DNA from: Phytopseudomonas argentinensis
GTDB lineage: Bacteria; Pseudomonadota; Gammaproteobacteria; Pseudomonadales; Pseudomonadaceae
Assembly (NCBI RefSeq): GCF_900113905.1
Contig: NZ_FORC01000003.1
Location: 62,001 to 126,000 of the forward strand
Length of the DNA stretch: 64,000 nucleotides
Direction: 5' to 3'
Position numbers and translations under genes: made by a program
The notes under the pieces: model-generated
The model's input: only the letters and a program-made list of their open reading frames with translations
Databases searched by the model: none
What the model was told of the DNA's origin: nothing
Part shown: one piece after another, positions 28,606-38,150 of the stretch
Layout: each line of letters starts with the position of its first letter
Numbering within the stretch: position 1 is the stretch's first letter

Positions 28606-30867
28606 ATGAACACTCGCCAGGGCGCATTGCGCCTGACTTTGACCTACCTGGTGGCGGCAGCCCTGTGGATCGTTGCGAGCGACATGCTGCTGGCATCGCT
28701 CGACCTGACGGCCCGACAGACGGAGCAGGCCCATGTGTGGAAAGGCCTGGTATTCGTCCTGCTGACCGGCGCACTGCTGTACGTGACGATCAGCCGACAC
28801 CTGCATCGCCAGGTACGCATCGGTAAGGCACTACGCGCCAGCGAAGAGCGCCTCAGCCTGGCCCTGTCAGCCACTGAGGACGGACTCTGGGACTGGGACT
28901 TGCGCCGCCAGAGCATCTATTACTCGCCGGGTTATCACGCACTGCTGGGCCTGGCAGACGGCGACCTGGGCACCGGCCGCGATCAGTGGCAGCAATTGCT
29001 GCATCCTGACGATCGCCCCGCCTATCAACGGGCGCTGCATACGCTGATGCAGGCAAGCCAGGACACCCCCTACGAGAACAGCTACCGCCTGCGTCACCGT
29101 GACGGCAGCTACCGCTGGGTCATGTCGCGCGGGCGCTTGCAGGTTGACGGCCAGGGGCGACCCGAGCGGTTCATCGGCACGGTCAGGGATATCACCCAGC
29201 GCCGGGCCGACGCCGACAGCCTGCGCCAGGCGGCCGCTGTATTCGAGTCGACCCAGGAAGGCGTGCTGGTCACCGATACCAGGCAGACCATCGTGCACAT
29301 CAACCCGGCGTTCAGCCGAATCACCGGCTACAGCGAAGCGGAAATTCTCGGCAAGCATCCTACCCTGCTGAAATCCGGCCGCCACGACGCCGCGTTCTAC
29401 CAGAACCTCTGGCACACCCTGCAGACTCAGGGGATCTGGAGCGGAGAGGTGTGGAACCGCCGCAAGAACGGCGAAATCTACCCACAATGGCAGTGCATTC
29501 GCGCCATTCACGGCGACCACGGCCTGCTCAGCCACTACGTTGCGGTGTTCTCCGACATCAGCGTGCTCAAGCATTCCCAGCGCGAACTCGACCACCTCGC
29601 CCATCATGACCCCCTCAGCAACTTGCCCAATCGACTGCTGTTCAGCGAACGGGTCGAGCATGCCCTGCAGCGCGCCGAGCGCGACGCGGATCGCGGCGCC
29701 GTACTGGTGGTGGATCTGGATCACTTCAAGCACATCAACGAAAGCCTTGGCCATAACGTCGGCGACCTGCTGCTCAAGGCCACCGGCGAGCGCCTTGCCA
29801 GGCAACTCGGCAGCGGCAGCACCCTGGCGCGCCTGGGCGGCGACGAGTTCGCCATCCTCGCCGAGGACTGCGCGCAGGCCGAGCAGGCGGCGCACCTGGC
29901 GCAGGCACTGATCGACTGCCTGCACGCACCGTTCCTGCTCGATGGTCAGGAGCTGTTCATCTCGGCCAGCGCAGGTATCTGCCTGTACCCGGAGGACGCG
30001 CGCACGGTCGATGAGGTGCTGCGCAACGTCGACTCGGCACTGTTCAAGGCCAAGAGCAGCGGCCGCGAGGGCTTTGCCTTCTATGATCAGGAACAGACCG
30101 AGTATGCCCGCCAGCGTGTGGAACTGATCGCCGGCCTGCGCCATGCCCTCGAGAACGGCGAACTGCGGGTGCACTACCAGCCCCTGCATTGTCTGGGCGA
30201 CAATCGCATGATCGGTGTCGAGGCGCTGGTGCGCTGGCAGCATCCGCAGCGCGGCCTGGTCCCGCCAGGCGAGTTCATTCCGGTTGCCGAAGACAGCGGC
30301 ATGATCAGCGCCATCGATGCCTGGGTACTCGAAGAAGCGTGCAGGCAGATGGTCGCCTGGCGCAGTGCCGGGCGCAGCCTGCAGTTCGTTGCCGTGAATA
30401 TTTCCAGCCGCCTGTTCAGCCGCGGCGAACTCGATCAACGGGTCGCCCAGGTACTGACCGACACCGGCCTCCCCGCTGACTGCTTGGAGCTGGAAGTCAC
30501 CGAAAGCGCGGTGATGGACGACCCGGATCAGGCCCAGGCCCTGTTGGAACGCCTGCGCAGCCTCGGCGTGCGCCTGGCCATCGATGATTTTGGCACCGGC
30601 TACAGCTCCCTCGCCCGCCTCAAACGCCTGCCGGTGCACAAGCTCAAGCTCGACCAGAGCTTTGTCGCCGGCCTGCCCCACGACAAGGATGACCTGGCAA
30701 TCACCCACGCAGTCATTGCCCTTGCCCATAACATGGACATGAAGGTACTCGCCGAAGGCGTGGAGCGTAGCGAACAGCTGGAGCACCTGCGCCAGCTGGG
30801 CTGCGACTACGTGCAGGGCTATCTGCTCGGCCGCCCATTAGCGGCCGCAGACCTGCACTTGGGGTGA
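28606..30867 (+). CDS. Membrane PAS-PAS-GGDEF-EAL c-di-GMP protein
   Basis: From ATG 28606 the protein has 753 residues: two N-terminal membrane helices (about 9-30 and 46-62), PAS domains (about 83-203 and 208-328), GGDEF (motif GGDEF at 411-415) and EAL (motif EALVRW from 539). EAL catalytic residues look complete: NIS, EVTES, DDFGTGYSS, KLDQSFV, AEGVE and QGYLLGRP. GGDEF is also canonical, so it could be bifunctional. It corresponds to PAO1 PA0285, a phosphodiesterase, which favours c-di-GMP breakdown. An in-frame start 42 codons earlier is possible but lacks a ribosome site. Confidence 0.92.
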   Translation: MNTRQGALRLTLTYLVAAALWIVASDMLLASLDLTARQTEQAHVWKGLVFVLLTGALLYVTISRHLHRQVRIGKALRASEERLSLALSATEDGLWDWDLRRQSIYYSPGYHALLGLADGDLGTGRDQWQQLLHPDDRPAYQRALHTLMQASQDTPYENSYRLRHRDGSYRWVMSRGRLQVDGQGRPERFIGTVRDITQRRADADSLRQAAAVFESTQEGVLVTDTRQTIVHINPAFSRITGYSEAEILGKHPTLLKSGRHDAAFYQNLWHTLQTQGIWSGEVWNRRKNGEIYPQWQCIRAIHGDHGLLSHYVAVFSDISVLKHSQRELDHLAHHDPLSNLPNRLLFSERVEHALQRAERDADRGAVLVVDLDHFKHINESLGHNVGDLLLKATGERLARQLGSGSTLARLGGDEFAILAEDCAQAEQAAHLAQALIDCLHAPFLLDGQELFISASAGICLYPEDARTVDEVLRNVDSALFKAKSSGREGFAFYDQEQTEYARQRVELIAGLRHALENGELRVHYQPLHCLGDNRMIGVEALVRWQHPQRGLVPPGEFIPVAEDSGMISAIDAWVLEEACRQMVAWRSAGRSLQFVAVNISSRLFSRGELDQRVAQVLTDTGLPADCLELEVTESAVMDDPDQAQALLERLRSLGVRLAIDDFGTGYSSLARLKRLPVHKLKLDQSFVAGLPHDKDDLAITHAVIALAHNMDMKVLAEGVERSEQLEHLRQLGCDYVQGYLLGRPLAAADLHLG

Positions 30868-30892
30868 CAGACGCCACCCCAGGTTCGGCACC

Positions 30893-31570
30893 TCAGAACA
30901 GTGCCTTGCGCGCCTCGCTGGTCAGCACTTCTTCGGGGCGCTGACCAATGGCCTCGGCGACCTGATAAGCCCGTTGCACCGCCGGACGCTTGCCCATGCG
31001 CGCCAGCCAGGCGGCCATATTTGGGAAATCCTCCAGACGCTGGCGCTGCAACTCCCAGCCCTTGGCCCAGGGATAAATGGCCATGTCGGCAATCGAATAG
31101 TCACCGGCCACGTATTCGCGCCCCTCGAGCTGGCGATCCAGTACGCCGTACAAGCGCGCGGTTTCCTTCACGTAGCGGTCGATCGCATAGGGGATCTGCT
31201 CCGGGGCGAAACGCACGAAGTGATGGTTTTGCCCGGCCATCGGCCCCAATCCGCCCATCTGCCAGTGCAACCACTGCTGAACCTGCACACGCAAGCGCGG
31301 CTGCAGCGGCATGAAGCGGCCGACCTTGTCGGCCAGGTATTCGAGAATCGCCCCGGACTCGAACACCGAGATCGGCTCACCGCCATCGCTGGGGTTATTG
31401 TCGACGATGGCTGGAATCCGGTTGTTCGGGGCGATTTTCAGGAATGCCGGTTCGAACTGCTGGCCCGTACCGATATTCACCGGATGCACGTTGTAATCCA
31501 GACCGCTTTCCTCGAGAAAGATACTGATCTTGTGGCCGTTGGGGGTCGTCCAGTAATGGAGGTCGATCAT
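30893..31570 (-). CDS. yfcG: Nu-class glutathione S-transferase, YfcG/YghU-like
   Basis: This 225-residue GST has an N-terminal thioredoxin-like domain with MIDLHYWTTPNGHK, in which Thr9 and Asn11 match the glutathione-binding residues of E. coli YfcG. NNRIPAIVDNNPSDGGEPISVFESGAI and the helical domain GGLGPMAGQNHHF follow. These enzymes have disulfide-bond reductase activity on small disulfides. ATG 31570 has GGAG upstream. It is convergent with the GGDEF-EAL gene and divergent from the YccS-like gene. Confidence 0.9.
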   Translation of the reverse strand: MIDLHYWTTPNGHKISIFLEESGLDYNVHPVNIGTGQQFEPAFLKIAPNNRIPAIVDNNPSDGGEPISVFESGAILEYLADKVGRFMPLQPRLRVQVQQWLHWQMGGLGPMAGQNHHFVRFAPEQIPYAIDRYVKETARLYGVLDRQLEGREYVAGDYSIADMAIYPWAKGWELQRQRLEDFPNMAAWLARMGKRPAVQRAYQVAEAIGQRPEEVLTSEARKALF

Positions 31571-31824
31571 GGGGCGCTCCTGTCGAATCACGGCGGCCGC
31601 TTGCCGGCGCCGATGGGCAATGGATAGATCTTGGAGCCAGGCGGCGCATACAGAGTTCAGCCGCGGTGACCCGCCGCGCAGGGCCGGCGTCCAGCATCGG
31701 CTGCGTAATGCACGCCCCCAGCAACGAAAGCGCCTCTCGCACTGAACGATGCAGGCGAGGCACAATCGAAACGCCGCGCTGAACTGCGTGTCAGTCATTT
31801 TCCCCGCTAAAGGTCGCGACCCGG

Positions 31825-34026
31825 ATGCTGTCCCCCTCCTTGCGCCACTCGCTGCGCCGCCTCTGGGCACTGGACAAGTTCAGCTACAGCCTGCGGGTGT
31901 TCATCGCCCTCAGTGGTGCCCTGGCGCTGTGCTGGCATCAGGGCTGGATGCACAGCCTGATTCCGCTGTTCCTCGGGGTGATTGCTAGTGCCCTGGCAGA
32001 AACCGACGACAGCTGGCAGGGCCGGCTCACCGCCCTGCTGGTGACCCTGGGCTGCTTCAGCGCCGCGGCCTATACGGTCGAATTCCTGTTTCCCTACCCC
32101 TGGCTGTTTGTCAGCGCCCTGGCGCTGTCAGCGTTTTTTCTGACCATGCTCGGCGCCCTCGGCGAGCGTTTCGCCACCCTCGGCTCGGCCACGCTGATTC
32201 TGGCGGTATACAGCATGATCGGCGTGGAGCAGCGCGGCGGCGTCGCCGGCCTGTGGCTGGAGCCCTTGCTGCTGGTCGCGGGGGCCGCCTGGTATGGGGT
32301 GCTGTCGGTGCTCTGGCATGCGCTGTTCGCCCACCAGCCGGTGCAACAGAGTCTGGCCCGGCTGTTCCGCGAACTGGGCCTGTACCTGAAGCTCAAGGCC
32401 GCGCTGTTCGAACCCCTGCGCCAGCTGGACGTGGAATCCCGGCGCCTGGCGCTGGCCAAGCAGAATGGCCGGGTGGTGGCAGCCCTCAACGCCACCAAGG
32501 AAATCATCCTGCACCGGGTCGGCAACGGCCGCCCCGGCCCCAAGGTCAGCCGCTACCTGAAGCTGTATTTTCTCGCCCAGGACATCCATGAGCGCGCCAG
32601 TTCCTCGCACTATCCCTACAACGCCCTGGCCGAAGCCTTCTTCCACAGCGACGTGATGTTTCGCTGCCAGCGCCTGCTGCGCCTGCACGGCAAGGCCTGC
32701 CATGCCCTGGCCCAGGCCATCGAGCTGCGCCAGCCATTCGAATATGGCGAGCACTACAGCCATGCCCAGGCCGACTTGCAGGCATCCTTGGAACATCTGC
32801 GCATCCAGAGCAACCCGGCCTGGAAACACCTGCTGCGCTCACTCGGTGCGCTAGCCGGCAACCTCGGCACCCTCGACCGCCTGCTGAGTAGCGCCAGCAA
32901 CCCCGATGCCCTGGCCGAGGAGCAGGACAGCACCCTGCTCGACCGCGAACCGCAATCACTGCGTGACGTCTGGGAGCGCATCCGCCTGCAGCTCACGCCT
33001 ACCTCACTGCTGTTCCGCCATGCCCTGCGCCTGTCCATCGCTCTGGCTGCCGGTTATGGCGTGCTGCACTGGATCCACCCGACCCAGGGCTACTGGATTC
33101 TGCTCACCACCCTGTTCGTCTGCCAACCCAACTACGGCGCCACCCGCCTGAAGCTGGTGCAGCGCATCATCGGCACCGTGCTGGGGCTGCTGCTGGGCTG
33201 GGCGCTGATCGATCTGTTCCCGGCCCAGTTGATCCAGGCGTTCTTCGCCGTCGCCGCCGGCGTGGTGTTCTTCGCCACCCGCTCGGGTCGCTACACCGTG
33301 GCCACGGCGGCGATCACCCTGCTGGTGCTGTTCTGCTTCAACCAAGTGGGTGACGGCTACGGGCTAATCCTGCCGCGCCTGTTCGATACCCTGCTTGGCA
33401 GCCTGATCGCTGGCCTGGCGGTGTTCCTAATTCTGCCGGACTGGCAGGGCCGCCGGCTCAATCGCGTGGTGGCCAATACCCTGAGCTGCAACAGCACCTA
33501 CCTGCGGCAGATCATGCGCCAGTACGCCGAAGGCAAGCGCGACGACCTCGCCTATCGCTTGGCCCGGCGCAACGCCCACAACGCCGATGCGGCGCTGTCG
33601 ACCACTCTGGGCAACATGCTGATGGAGCCCGGGCACTTTCGGAAGGAGGCGGATATCGGCTTCCGCTTTCTGGTGCTCTCGCACACCCTGCTCAGCTACC
33701 TGTCGGGCCTTGGCGCGCACCGTGGCGAGGCGCTGCTGGCCGATGAACAGAACGAGCTGCCAGCCAGCGCCCTGCGCCTGGCCGACAGCCTCGACGAAAT
33801 CGCCCGCGGCTTGAACGAGCAGACGCCGGTGGCCATCCAGAGCGATCACGAGGAGCACCTCGCCAGTTGCCTGGAGCAGATGCCGGATGATCTGGATGAT
33901 ACCCAGCGACTGGTGCAGACCCAGCTCTCGCTCATCGCCCGGCAGCTGGGCCCACTGCGCACGCTGGCGGCACACCTGCTCAAGAACCGCGAGAAATCAC
34001 GCACGGAGCCTGAGTCCCATGGATAA
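31825..34026 (+). CDS. yccS: YccS/FUSC-family inner-membrane protein
   Basis: This 733-residue protein has the YccS layout: a first membrane block (about residues 20-165, FSYSLRVFIALSGALALCW), a long cytoplasmic domain (about 170-395) and a second block (about 400-540, HWIHPTQGYWILLTTLFVCQPNYGATR) with a C-terminal cytoplasmic tail. FUSC proteins resemble aromatic-acid and fusaric-acid exporters, but YccS itself has no firm function. AAAGGT precedes the ATG. It overlaps the next gene by eight bases. Confidence 0.88.
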   Translation: MLSPSLRHSLRRLWALDKFSYSLRVFIALSGALALCWHQGWMHSLIPLFLGVIASALAETDDSWQGRLTALLVTLGCFSAAAYTVEFLFPYPWLFVSALALSAFFLTMLGALGERFATLGSATLILAVYSMIGVEQRGGVAGLWLEPLLLVAGAAWYGVLSVLWHALFAHQPVQQSLARLFRELGLYLKLKAALFEPLRQLDVESRRLALAKQNGRVVAALNATKEIILHRVGNGRPGPKVSRYLKLYFLAQDIHERASSSHYPYNALAEAFFHSDVMFRCQRLLRLHGKACHALAQAIELRQPFEYGEHYSHAQADLQASLEHLRIQSNPAWKHLLRSLGALAGNLGTLDRLLSSASNPDALAEEQDSTLLDREPQSLRDVWERIRLQLTPTSLLFRHALRLSIALAAGYGVLHWIHPTQGYWILLTTLFVCQPNYGATRLKLVQRIIGTVLGLLLGWALIDLFPAQLIQAFFAVAAGVVFFATRSGRYTVATAAITLLVLFCFNQVGDGYGLILPRLFDTLLGSLIAGLAVFLILPDWQGRRLNRVVANTLSCNSTYLRQIMRQYAEGKRDDLAYRLARRNAHNADAALSTTLGNMLMEPGHFRKEADIGFRFLVLSHTLLSYLSGLGAHRGEALLADEQNELPASALRLADSLDEIARGLNEQTPVAIQSDHEEHLASCLEQMPDDLDDTQRLVQTQLSLIARQLGPLRTLAAHLLKNREKSRTEPESHG

Positions 34027-34501
34027 GCAACCTATCGTGCAGCAGGTCGTCGAGCGGCTTGGCGTCGAGCTGCAGGCGGCTGAACAGGCCGCGCGGGTCG
34101 CCCATGAGACGGCCACCCACGAAGAGAATATCGCCGAGAACAAGTACGACACGCTCGGGCTTGAGGCGGCCTATCTGGCTGCCGGGCAAGCGCGCCGCGT
34201 GGAAGAGATAGGCCAGCGGCTGCGCGTCTGGCGTCAGCTGCAGGTGCGCGCCTACGACGACGCCCAAGGCATTCGACTGACCAGCCTGGTGTTACTGGCA
34301 GACGACAGCGATCAGCAGCAATGGCTGTTTCTCGGCCCGGAGGGGGCGGCGATCAAGGTGCAGGTCGAGCAGCGCACGATTCTGGTGCTCAGCCCCGATG
34401 CGCCGCTAGGCCAGCGCCTGCTCGGGCGGCGCGTCGGTGACGAGATCGAGCTGAACGTTGCCGGCCGCTCACAGCATCACGAGATCATTGAGGCGTACTG
34501 A
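34019..34501 (+). CDS. GreA/GreB-family transcription factor-like protein
   Basis: This 160-residue protein has an N-terminal antiparallel coiled coil (about residues 8-75) with acidic residues at the turn (THEENIAENKYDT) and a C-terminal FKBP-like Gre domain. The C-terminal part includes LLGRRVGDEIELNVAGRSQHHEIIEAY, the usual Gre ending. Gre factors enter the RNA polymerase secondary channel and rescue backtracked complexes; this divergent member may act differently. The ATG overlaps the end of the YccS-like gene, with GGAG ten bases upstream, so the genes are coupled. Confidence 0.8.
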   Translation: MDKQPIVQQVVERLGVELQAAEQAARVAHETATHEENIAENKYDTLGLEAAYLAAGQARRVEEIGQRLRVWRQLQVRAYDDAQGIRLTSLVLLADDSDQQQWLFLGPEGAAIKVQVEQRTILVLSPDAPLGQRLLGRRVGDEIELNVAGRSQHHEIIEAY

Positions 34502-34516
34502 ACCGCACCTGCGGCA

Positions 34517-35023
34517 TCACGTCGGCGTATTCGACTGCAGGTCGCGCCAGGTCAGGTACAGGCGCAGGTCGAACTCCAGTTGCTGATAGTCCGGCAGCAT
34601 GTATTCGCAGAGTTTGTAGAACGCCTTGTTGTGATCGCTTTCCTTCAGGTGCGCCAGCTCGTGCACCACGATCATCTGCAGGAACTGCGGCGCCGCCTCG
34701 CGAAACAGCGAGGCGACACGAATCTCCTTCTTGGCCTTGAGTTTGCCACCCTGCACCCGCGAAACCGTGGTGTGCAGGCCGAGGGCGCGGTGCGTCAGGT
34801 CGAGGCGATTGTCGAACAGCACCTTGTCGATGGCCGGCGCATTCTTCAGATGCGCCTGCTTGAGCGCCATCACGTAGGCATACAGCGCCTTGTCACTCTG
34901 CACCCCATGGCGGCCCCCATAGCGCTGCGCCAGGTAATCGCCCAGGCGCTCGCCGGCGATCAGCTGACGCACCTGCTCCTGGAGCGAGGCGGGGTAACCC
35001 TGAAGGTATTTGAGCGGCGTCAT
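34517..35023 (-). CDS. YgjP-like M48-type metallopeptidase domain protein
   Basis: This 168-residue cytoplasmic protein has the zinc-binding HELAHLKESDHNKAFY near residue 121, the HExxH-plus-downstream-His arrangement of the YgjP/SprT-like group. A basic region (SRVQGGKLKAKKEIRVASLFR) precedes it. The substrate is unknown. It is downstream of the aldose dehydrogenase gene on the same strand, separated by a MITE-like element. The ribosome site is weak. Confidence 0.82.
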   Translation of the reverse strand: MTPLKYLQGYPASLQEQVRQLIAGERLGDYLAQRYGGRHGVQSDKALYAYVMALKQAHLKNAPAIDKVLFDNRLDLTHRALGLHTTVSRVQGGKLKAKKEIRVASLFREAAPQFLQMIVVHELAHLKESDHNKAFYKLCEYMLPDYQQLEFDLRLYLTWRDLQSNTPT

Positions 35024-35067
35024 GCGGGTTCACGCTGGAAGAGCTGGCGGCAGATTATGCCTCAACG

Positions 35068-35218
35068 TAGGGTCTGTTACCGTTTCAACGCGAGCCGCGT
35101 TGCCGCGATGCGGCGTTTCTCGCCGGCTCATTTAGCCCACTAAACTTCGCGGCTCGTGCCTTGCCTCGCGGTAAAAGAGAATCCGGCGCGGACGTGCGTG
35201 AAACAGAAACAGACCCTA
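35068..35218. mobile_element. 151-bp MITE-like element with terminal inverted repeats
   Basis: TAGGGTCTGTT (35068-35078) and AACAGACCCTA (35208-35218) are perfect 11-base inverted ends, and likeness continues inward through GTTTCA. The ends read TA-GGGTCTGTT, compatible with a TA target duplication as in IS630/mariner-type elements. An inner inverted pair (CGAGCCGCG 35091-35099 with CGCGGCTCG 35148-35156) completes a foldback. No open frame codes for a transposase. Confidence 0.55.
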
Positions 35219-36331
35219 GAGCGGCACGACCCGCAGCAGCTTGCCGTCTTCGCTGTCGGTCAACAGATACAGCGCACCATCCGGGCCGTCGTACACGCCA
35301 CGTATGCGTTCTTCGAGTTCCTGGAAGAGAATGTCCTCGCCCGCCAGCCGCCCGTTGTCGAGTCGCACCCGACGCACGCTCTTTTCCGCCAGGGTGGAGA
35401 CGAACAGGTCACCCTTCCAGTGCGGGAAACGTTCACCGGTATAGAGCGCCAAGCCGGACGGCGCCACCGAAGGCGTCCAGTGCAGCTCCGGCGCAAGGTA
35501 GCCGGGCAGTTCGGTAAAGGGCGTGACCATCGCGCCGGTGTAATCGACGCCAAAGGAGGTAAGGGGCCAGCCGTAGTTGCCGCCGGGCTGCAGCAGATTC
35601 AGCTCGTCGCCGCCCTTGGGCCCATGCTCGTGGCTGTACAGGCGCTTGCGTCGGCTGTCGTAGACGATGCCCTGCACGTTGCGGTGCCCCAGGCTGTAGA
35701 TCTCCTCGGCGGCCCCCGGCTGGCCCCGCAGCGGGTTGTCCGGCGGGATGCTGCCATCGCGATTCAGGCGCACCGTCTTGCCCAGGTGATTGGCTGGATT
35801 CTGCGCCTGCTCGCGCCAATCGAAACCGTCCCCCAGAGTCAGCACCAGGGTGTCGTCGGGCAAAAAGGCGATTCGTCCGCCGTAGTGGGAAGCACCCGCC
35901 TTGGCGGGCTGGGCGGTGAACAGCACCTGGAAATCGCGAAGCTCGCCATCGACCAGGCGGGCGCGGGCCAGCCGGGTGTTGTTGGCGTCGAGCTGGCCAT
36001 GGGCATAACTCAGGTAGATCCACGGATCGCTGGCGAAATGCGGGTCCAGCGCCACCTCCATGAGGCCCGCCTGTGTGGCCACGAAGGGCGTTGGCAAGCC
36101 GCCGATCGGCTTGGCCTGCAACCTGCCCTGGGCATCGATCAGGCGCAGCTGCCCGGTGCGCTCGGTGACCAGCATGCGGCCGTCGGGCAAGAACGCCATG
36201 GCCCAGGGATGCTCCAGGCCCTCGGTGACGGTTTCGATACGGTAATCGGCGTGGGCCAGCGCACCGGCGCTCAACCCCAGTGCCAGCAATACAGCTTTCA
36301 ACGACACTCCTTTGATTGCAGAGAGGATCAT
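35216..36331 (-). CDS. Periplasmic PQQ-dependent aldose sugar dehydrogenase family
   Basis: This 371-residue protein has a signal peptide (ending SAGALAHA near residue 28) and the six-bladed propeller of the soluble glucose dehydrogenase/Asd family: EGLEHPWAMAFLPDGRMLVTER, GLMEVALDPHF, HYGGRIAFLPD, YSLGHRNVQGI, HEHGPKGGDELN and GNYGWP. It should oxidise aldoses in the periplasm with PQQ. ATG 36331 overlaps the upstream stop as ATGA. Its own TAG stop coincides with the terminal TAG of the neighbouring inverted-repeat element. Confidence 0.88.
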   Translation of the reverse strand: MILSAIKGVSLKAVLLALGLSAGALAHADYRIETVTEGLEHPWAMAFLPDGRMLVTERTGQLRLIDAQGRLQAKPIGGLPTPFVATQAGLMEVALDPHFASDPWIYLSYAHGQLDANNTRLARARLVDGELRDFQVLFTAQPAKAGASHYGGRIAFLPDDTLVLTLGDGFDWREQAQNPANHLGKTVRLNRDGSIPPDNPLRGQPGAAEEIYSLGHRNVQGIVYDSRRKRLYSHEHGPKGGDELNLLQPGGNYGWPLTSFGVDYTGAMVTPFTELPGYLAPELHWTPSVAPSGLALYTGERFPHWKGDLFVSTLAEKSVRRVRLDNGRLAGEDILFQELEERIRGVYDGPDGALYLLTDSEDGKLLRVVPL

Positions 36332-36774
36332 CGGCGCGCAGCGCCGCTGAAACGTGCGAATACCAGCCCACCCAGGCTGCCACAGAGCATCAGCGCCAGG
36401 GTGCCGGACAGCGAGCGATTGGCGCCGATCAGCGTCGGCATGGGCGCCACGGCATTGGCTGCGAGCAACGCCAGCCATACCGCCAAGGCTCCAGCAAGTA
36501 TGAATGCCAGCCAACGCAGCACGCCCCCGGCAGGCGCCGCCCAGGCAGTCAGTGGCAAGGCAACGATGAATGCGGCGATCACCAGCGCGGCAAGGGTAGG
36601 GCTGAAACCGAGCAGATCGTGCGCCGTGGTCTGCAGGCGTACCGCCGGGGAGATACTGGCACCGAGCTGTTGCAGCGCGGCAAGGTTGAATTGGGTCTGG
36701 ACGATGCTGCCGAACAGGGTGGCGACGAACACGGCCAAACCGAATGGCAGCCAGAGGCGAGTGTTTGGGGGCAT
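36328..36774 (-). CDS. Four-helix inner-membrane protein of unknown function
   Basis: The 148-residue product has four hydrophobic helices (about residues 8-26, 55-75, 85-105 and 120-142) and no recognised motif. It is coupled to the aldose dehydrogenase by ATGA and could hold part of its electron path, but that is only an inference from position. I chose the ATG giving MPPNTRLWLP because AGGAT lies upstream at a somewhat long spacing; an ATG four codons earlier (36786) has none. Confidence 0.7.
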   Translation of the reverse strand: MPPNTRLWLPFGLAVFVATLFGSIVQTQFNLAALQQLGASISPAVRLQTTAHDLLGFSPTLAALVIAAFIVALPLTAWAAPAGGVLRWLAFILAGALAVWLALLAANAVAPMPTLIGANRSLSGTLALMLCGSLGGLVFARFSGAARR

Positions 36775-36930
36775 GGGGGCCGACATCCTGAAACGCGTGG
36801 CGGCAGTATGGCGCAGCGCCCATGGGATGGCGGGAGAGGAAGTTTTACATGGTTTTTCCTAGATATGAAAAGCCATGCGTCCCCTGGCCGCGCGCACGCG
36901 ACAGGGAGAGCTGCAGGCGGCGGAGACGAA

Positions 36931-36963
36931 AAAGCCGCTTGCCCATGACAGGCAAGCGGCTTT
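36931..36963 (-). terminator. Rho-independent terminator of fba
   Basis: A 13-bp perfect stem (36931-36943 with 36951-36963) with loop CATGACA is followed by TTCG on the minus strand and lies 24 bases past the fba stop. Confidence 0.87.
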
Positions 36964-36986
36964 CAGGCGGTGCTTGAACGCGGTTA

Positions 36987-38051
36987 TCAGTTGACCTTCG
37001 CGGTCAGCTCACCCTTGGCGTAACGCTGGAACATGCCTTCCAGGGAGATCGGCTTGATCTTGGAAGCGTTGCCGGCGGTGCCGAAGGCTTCGTAGCGGGC
37101 GATGCAGACGTCACGCATGGCTTCCACGGTCTTGGCGAAGTATTTGCGTGGGTCGAACTCGGCCGGGTTCTGCGCCATGAAACGACGGATCGCACCGGTG
37201 GAGGCCAGACGCAGATCGGTGTCGATGTTGACCTTGCGCACGCCGTGCTTGATGCCTTCAACGATCTCTTCGACCGGCACGCCGTAGGTTTCCTTGATGT
37301 CGCCACCGTACTCGTTGATGATCGCCAGCCAATCCTGCGGCACCGAGCTGGAGCCGTGCATCACCAGGTGGGTGTTGGGGATGCGCTTGTGGATCGCCTT
37401 GATGCGCTCGATCGACAGCACGTCGCCGGTCGGTGGCTTGGTGAACTTGTAGGCGCCGTGGCTGGTGCCGATGGCGATGGCCAGGGCGTCGACCTGGGTC
37501 TTCTTGACGAAGTCAGCGGCTTCTTCCGGGTCGGTCAGCAGTTGGCTGTGATCGAGCACGCCTTCGGCGCCAACGCCGTCTTCTTCACCGGCCATGCCGG
37601 TTTCCAGGCTACCCAGGCAGCCCAGCTCACCCTCGACCGAAACGCCGCAGGCGTGGGCGAAGGCCACGGTCTGCTGGGTAACACGCACGTTGTACTCGTA
37701 GTCGGCCGGGGTCTTGCCGTCTTCCTTCAGCGAGCCGTCCATCATCACCGAGCTGAAACCCAGCTGGATGGAGCGCTGGCAGACATCCGGGCTGGTGCCG
37801 TGGTCCTGGTGCATGCACACCGGGATATGCGGGAATTCTTCGATCGCAGCGAGGATCAAGTGGCGCAGGAACGGCGCACCGGCGTATTTGCGGGCACCGG
37901 CGGAGGCCTGGACGATGACCGGCGAATCGGTCTTGTCGGCGGCTTCCATGATGGCGCGCATCTGCTCGAGGTTGTTGACGTTGAAGGCCGGCACGCCGTA
38001 GCCGAATTCGGCGGCGTGGTCGAGCATCTGGCGCATGCTGATAAGTGCCAT
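36987..38051 (-). CDS. fba: Class II fructose-bisphosphate aldolase
   Basis: This 354-residue zinc aldolase has [18 protein letters not shown] (metal His and catalytic Asp), [30 protein letters not shown] and [11 protein letters not shown], all typical of the Calvin-type class II subgroup found in Pseudomonas. It interconverts fructose 1,6-bisphosphate and triose phosphates, mostly in gluconeogenesis in this genus because glucose enters by the Entner-Doudoroff path. GGAGATAG precedes the ATG. It ends the tktA-epd-pgk-lipoproteins-fba run. Confidence 0.96.
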   Translation of the reverse strand: MALISMRQMLDHAAEFGYGVPAFNVNNLEQMRAIMEAADKTDSPVIVQASAGARKYAGAPFLRHLILAAIEEFPHIPVCMHQDHGTSPDVCQRSIQLGFSSVMMDGSLKEDGKTPADYEYNVRVTQQTVAFAHACGVSVEGELGCLGSLETGMAGEEDGVGAEGVLDHSQLLTDPEEAADFVKKTQVDALAIAIGTSHGAYKFTKPPTGDVLSIERIKAIHKRIPNTHLVMHGSSSVPQDWLAIINEYGGDIKETYGVPVEEIVEGIKHGVRKVNIDTDLRLASTGAIRRFMAQNPAEFDPRKYFAKTVEAMRDVCIARYEAFGTAGNASKIKPISLEGMFQRYAKGELTAKVN

Positions 38052-38150
38052 GTTTTGCTATCTCCCGATAGGGCTCGTTAATCGTGCAAGCCTGCCGCAG
38101 TGGCAGGCGCTATTCAAGTCTGCGAGCGGGCGTGCCTGCTCGCCAGTCAT

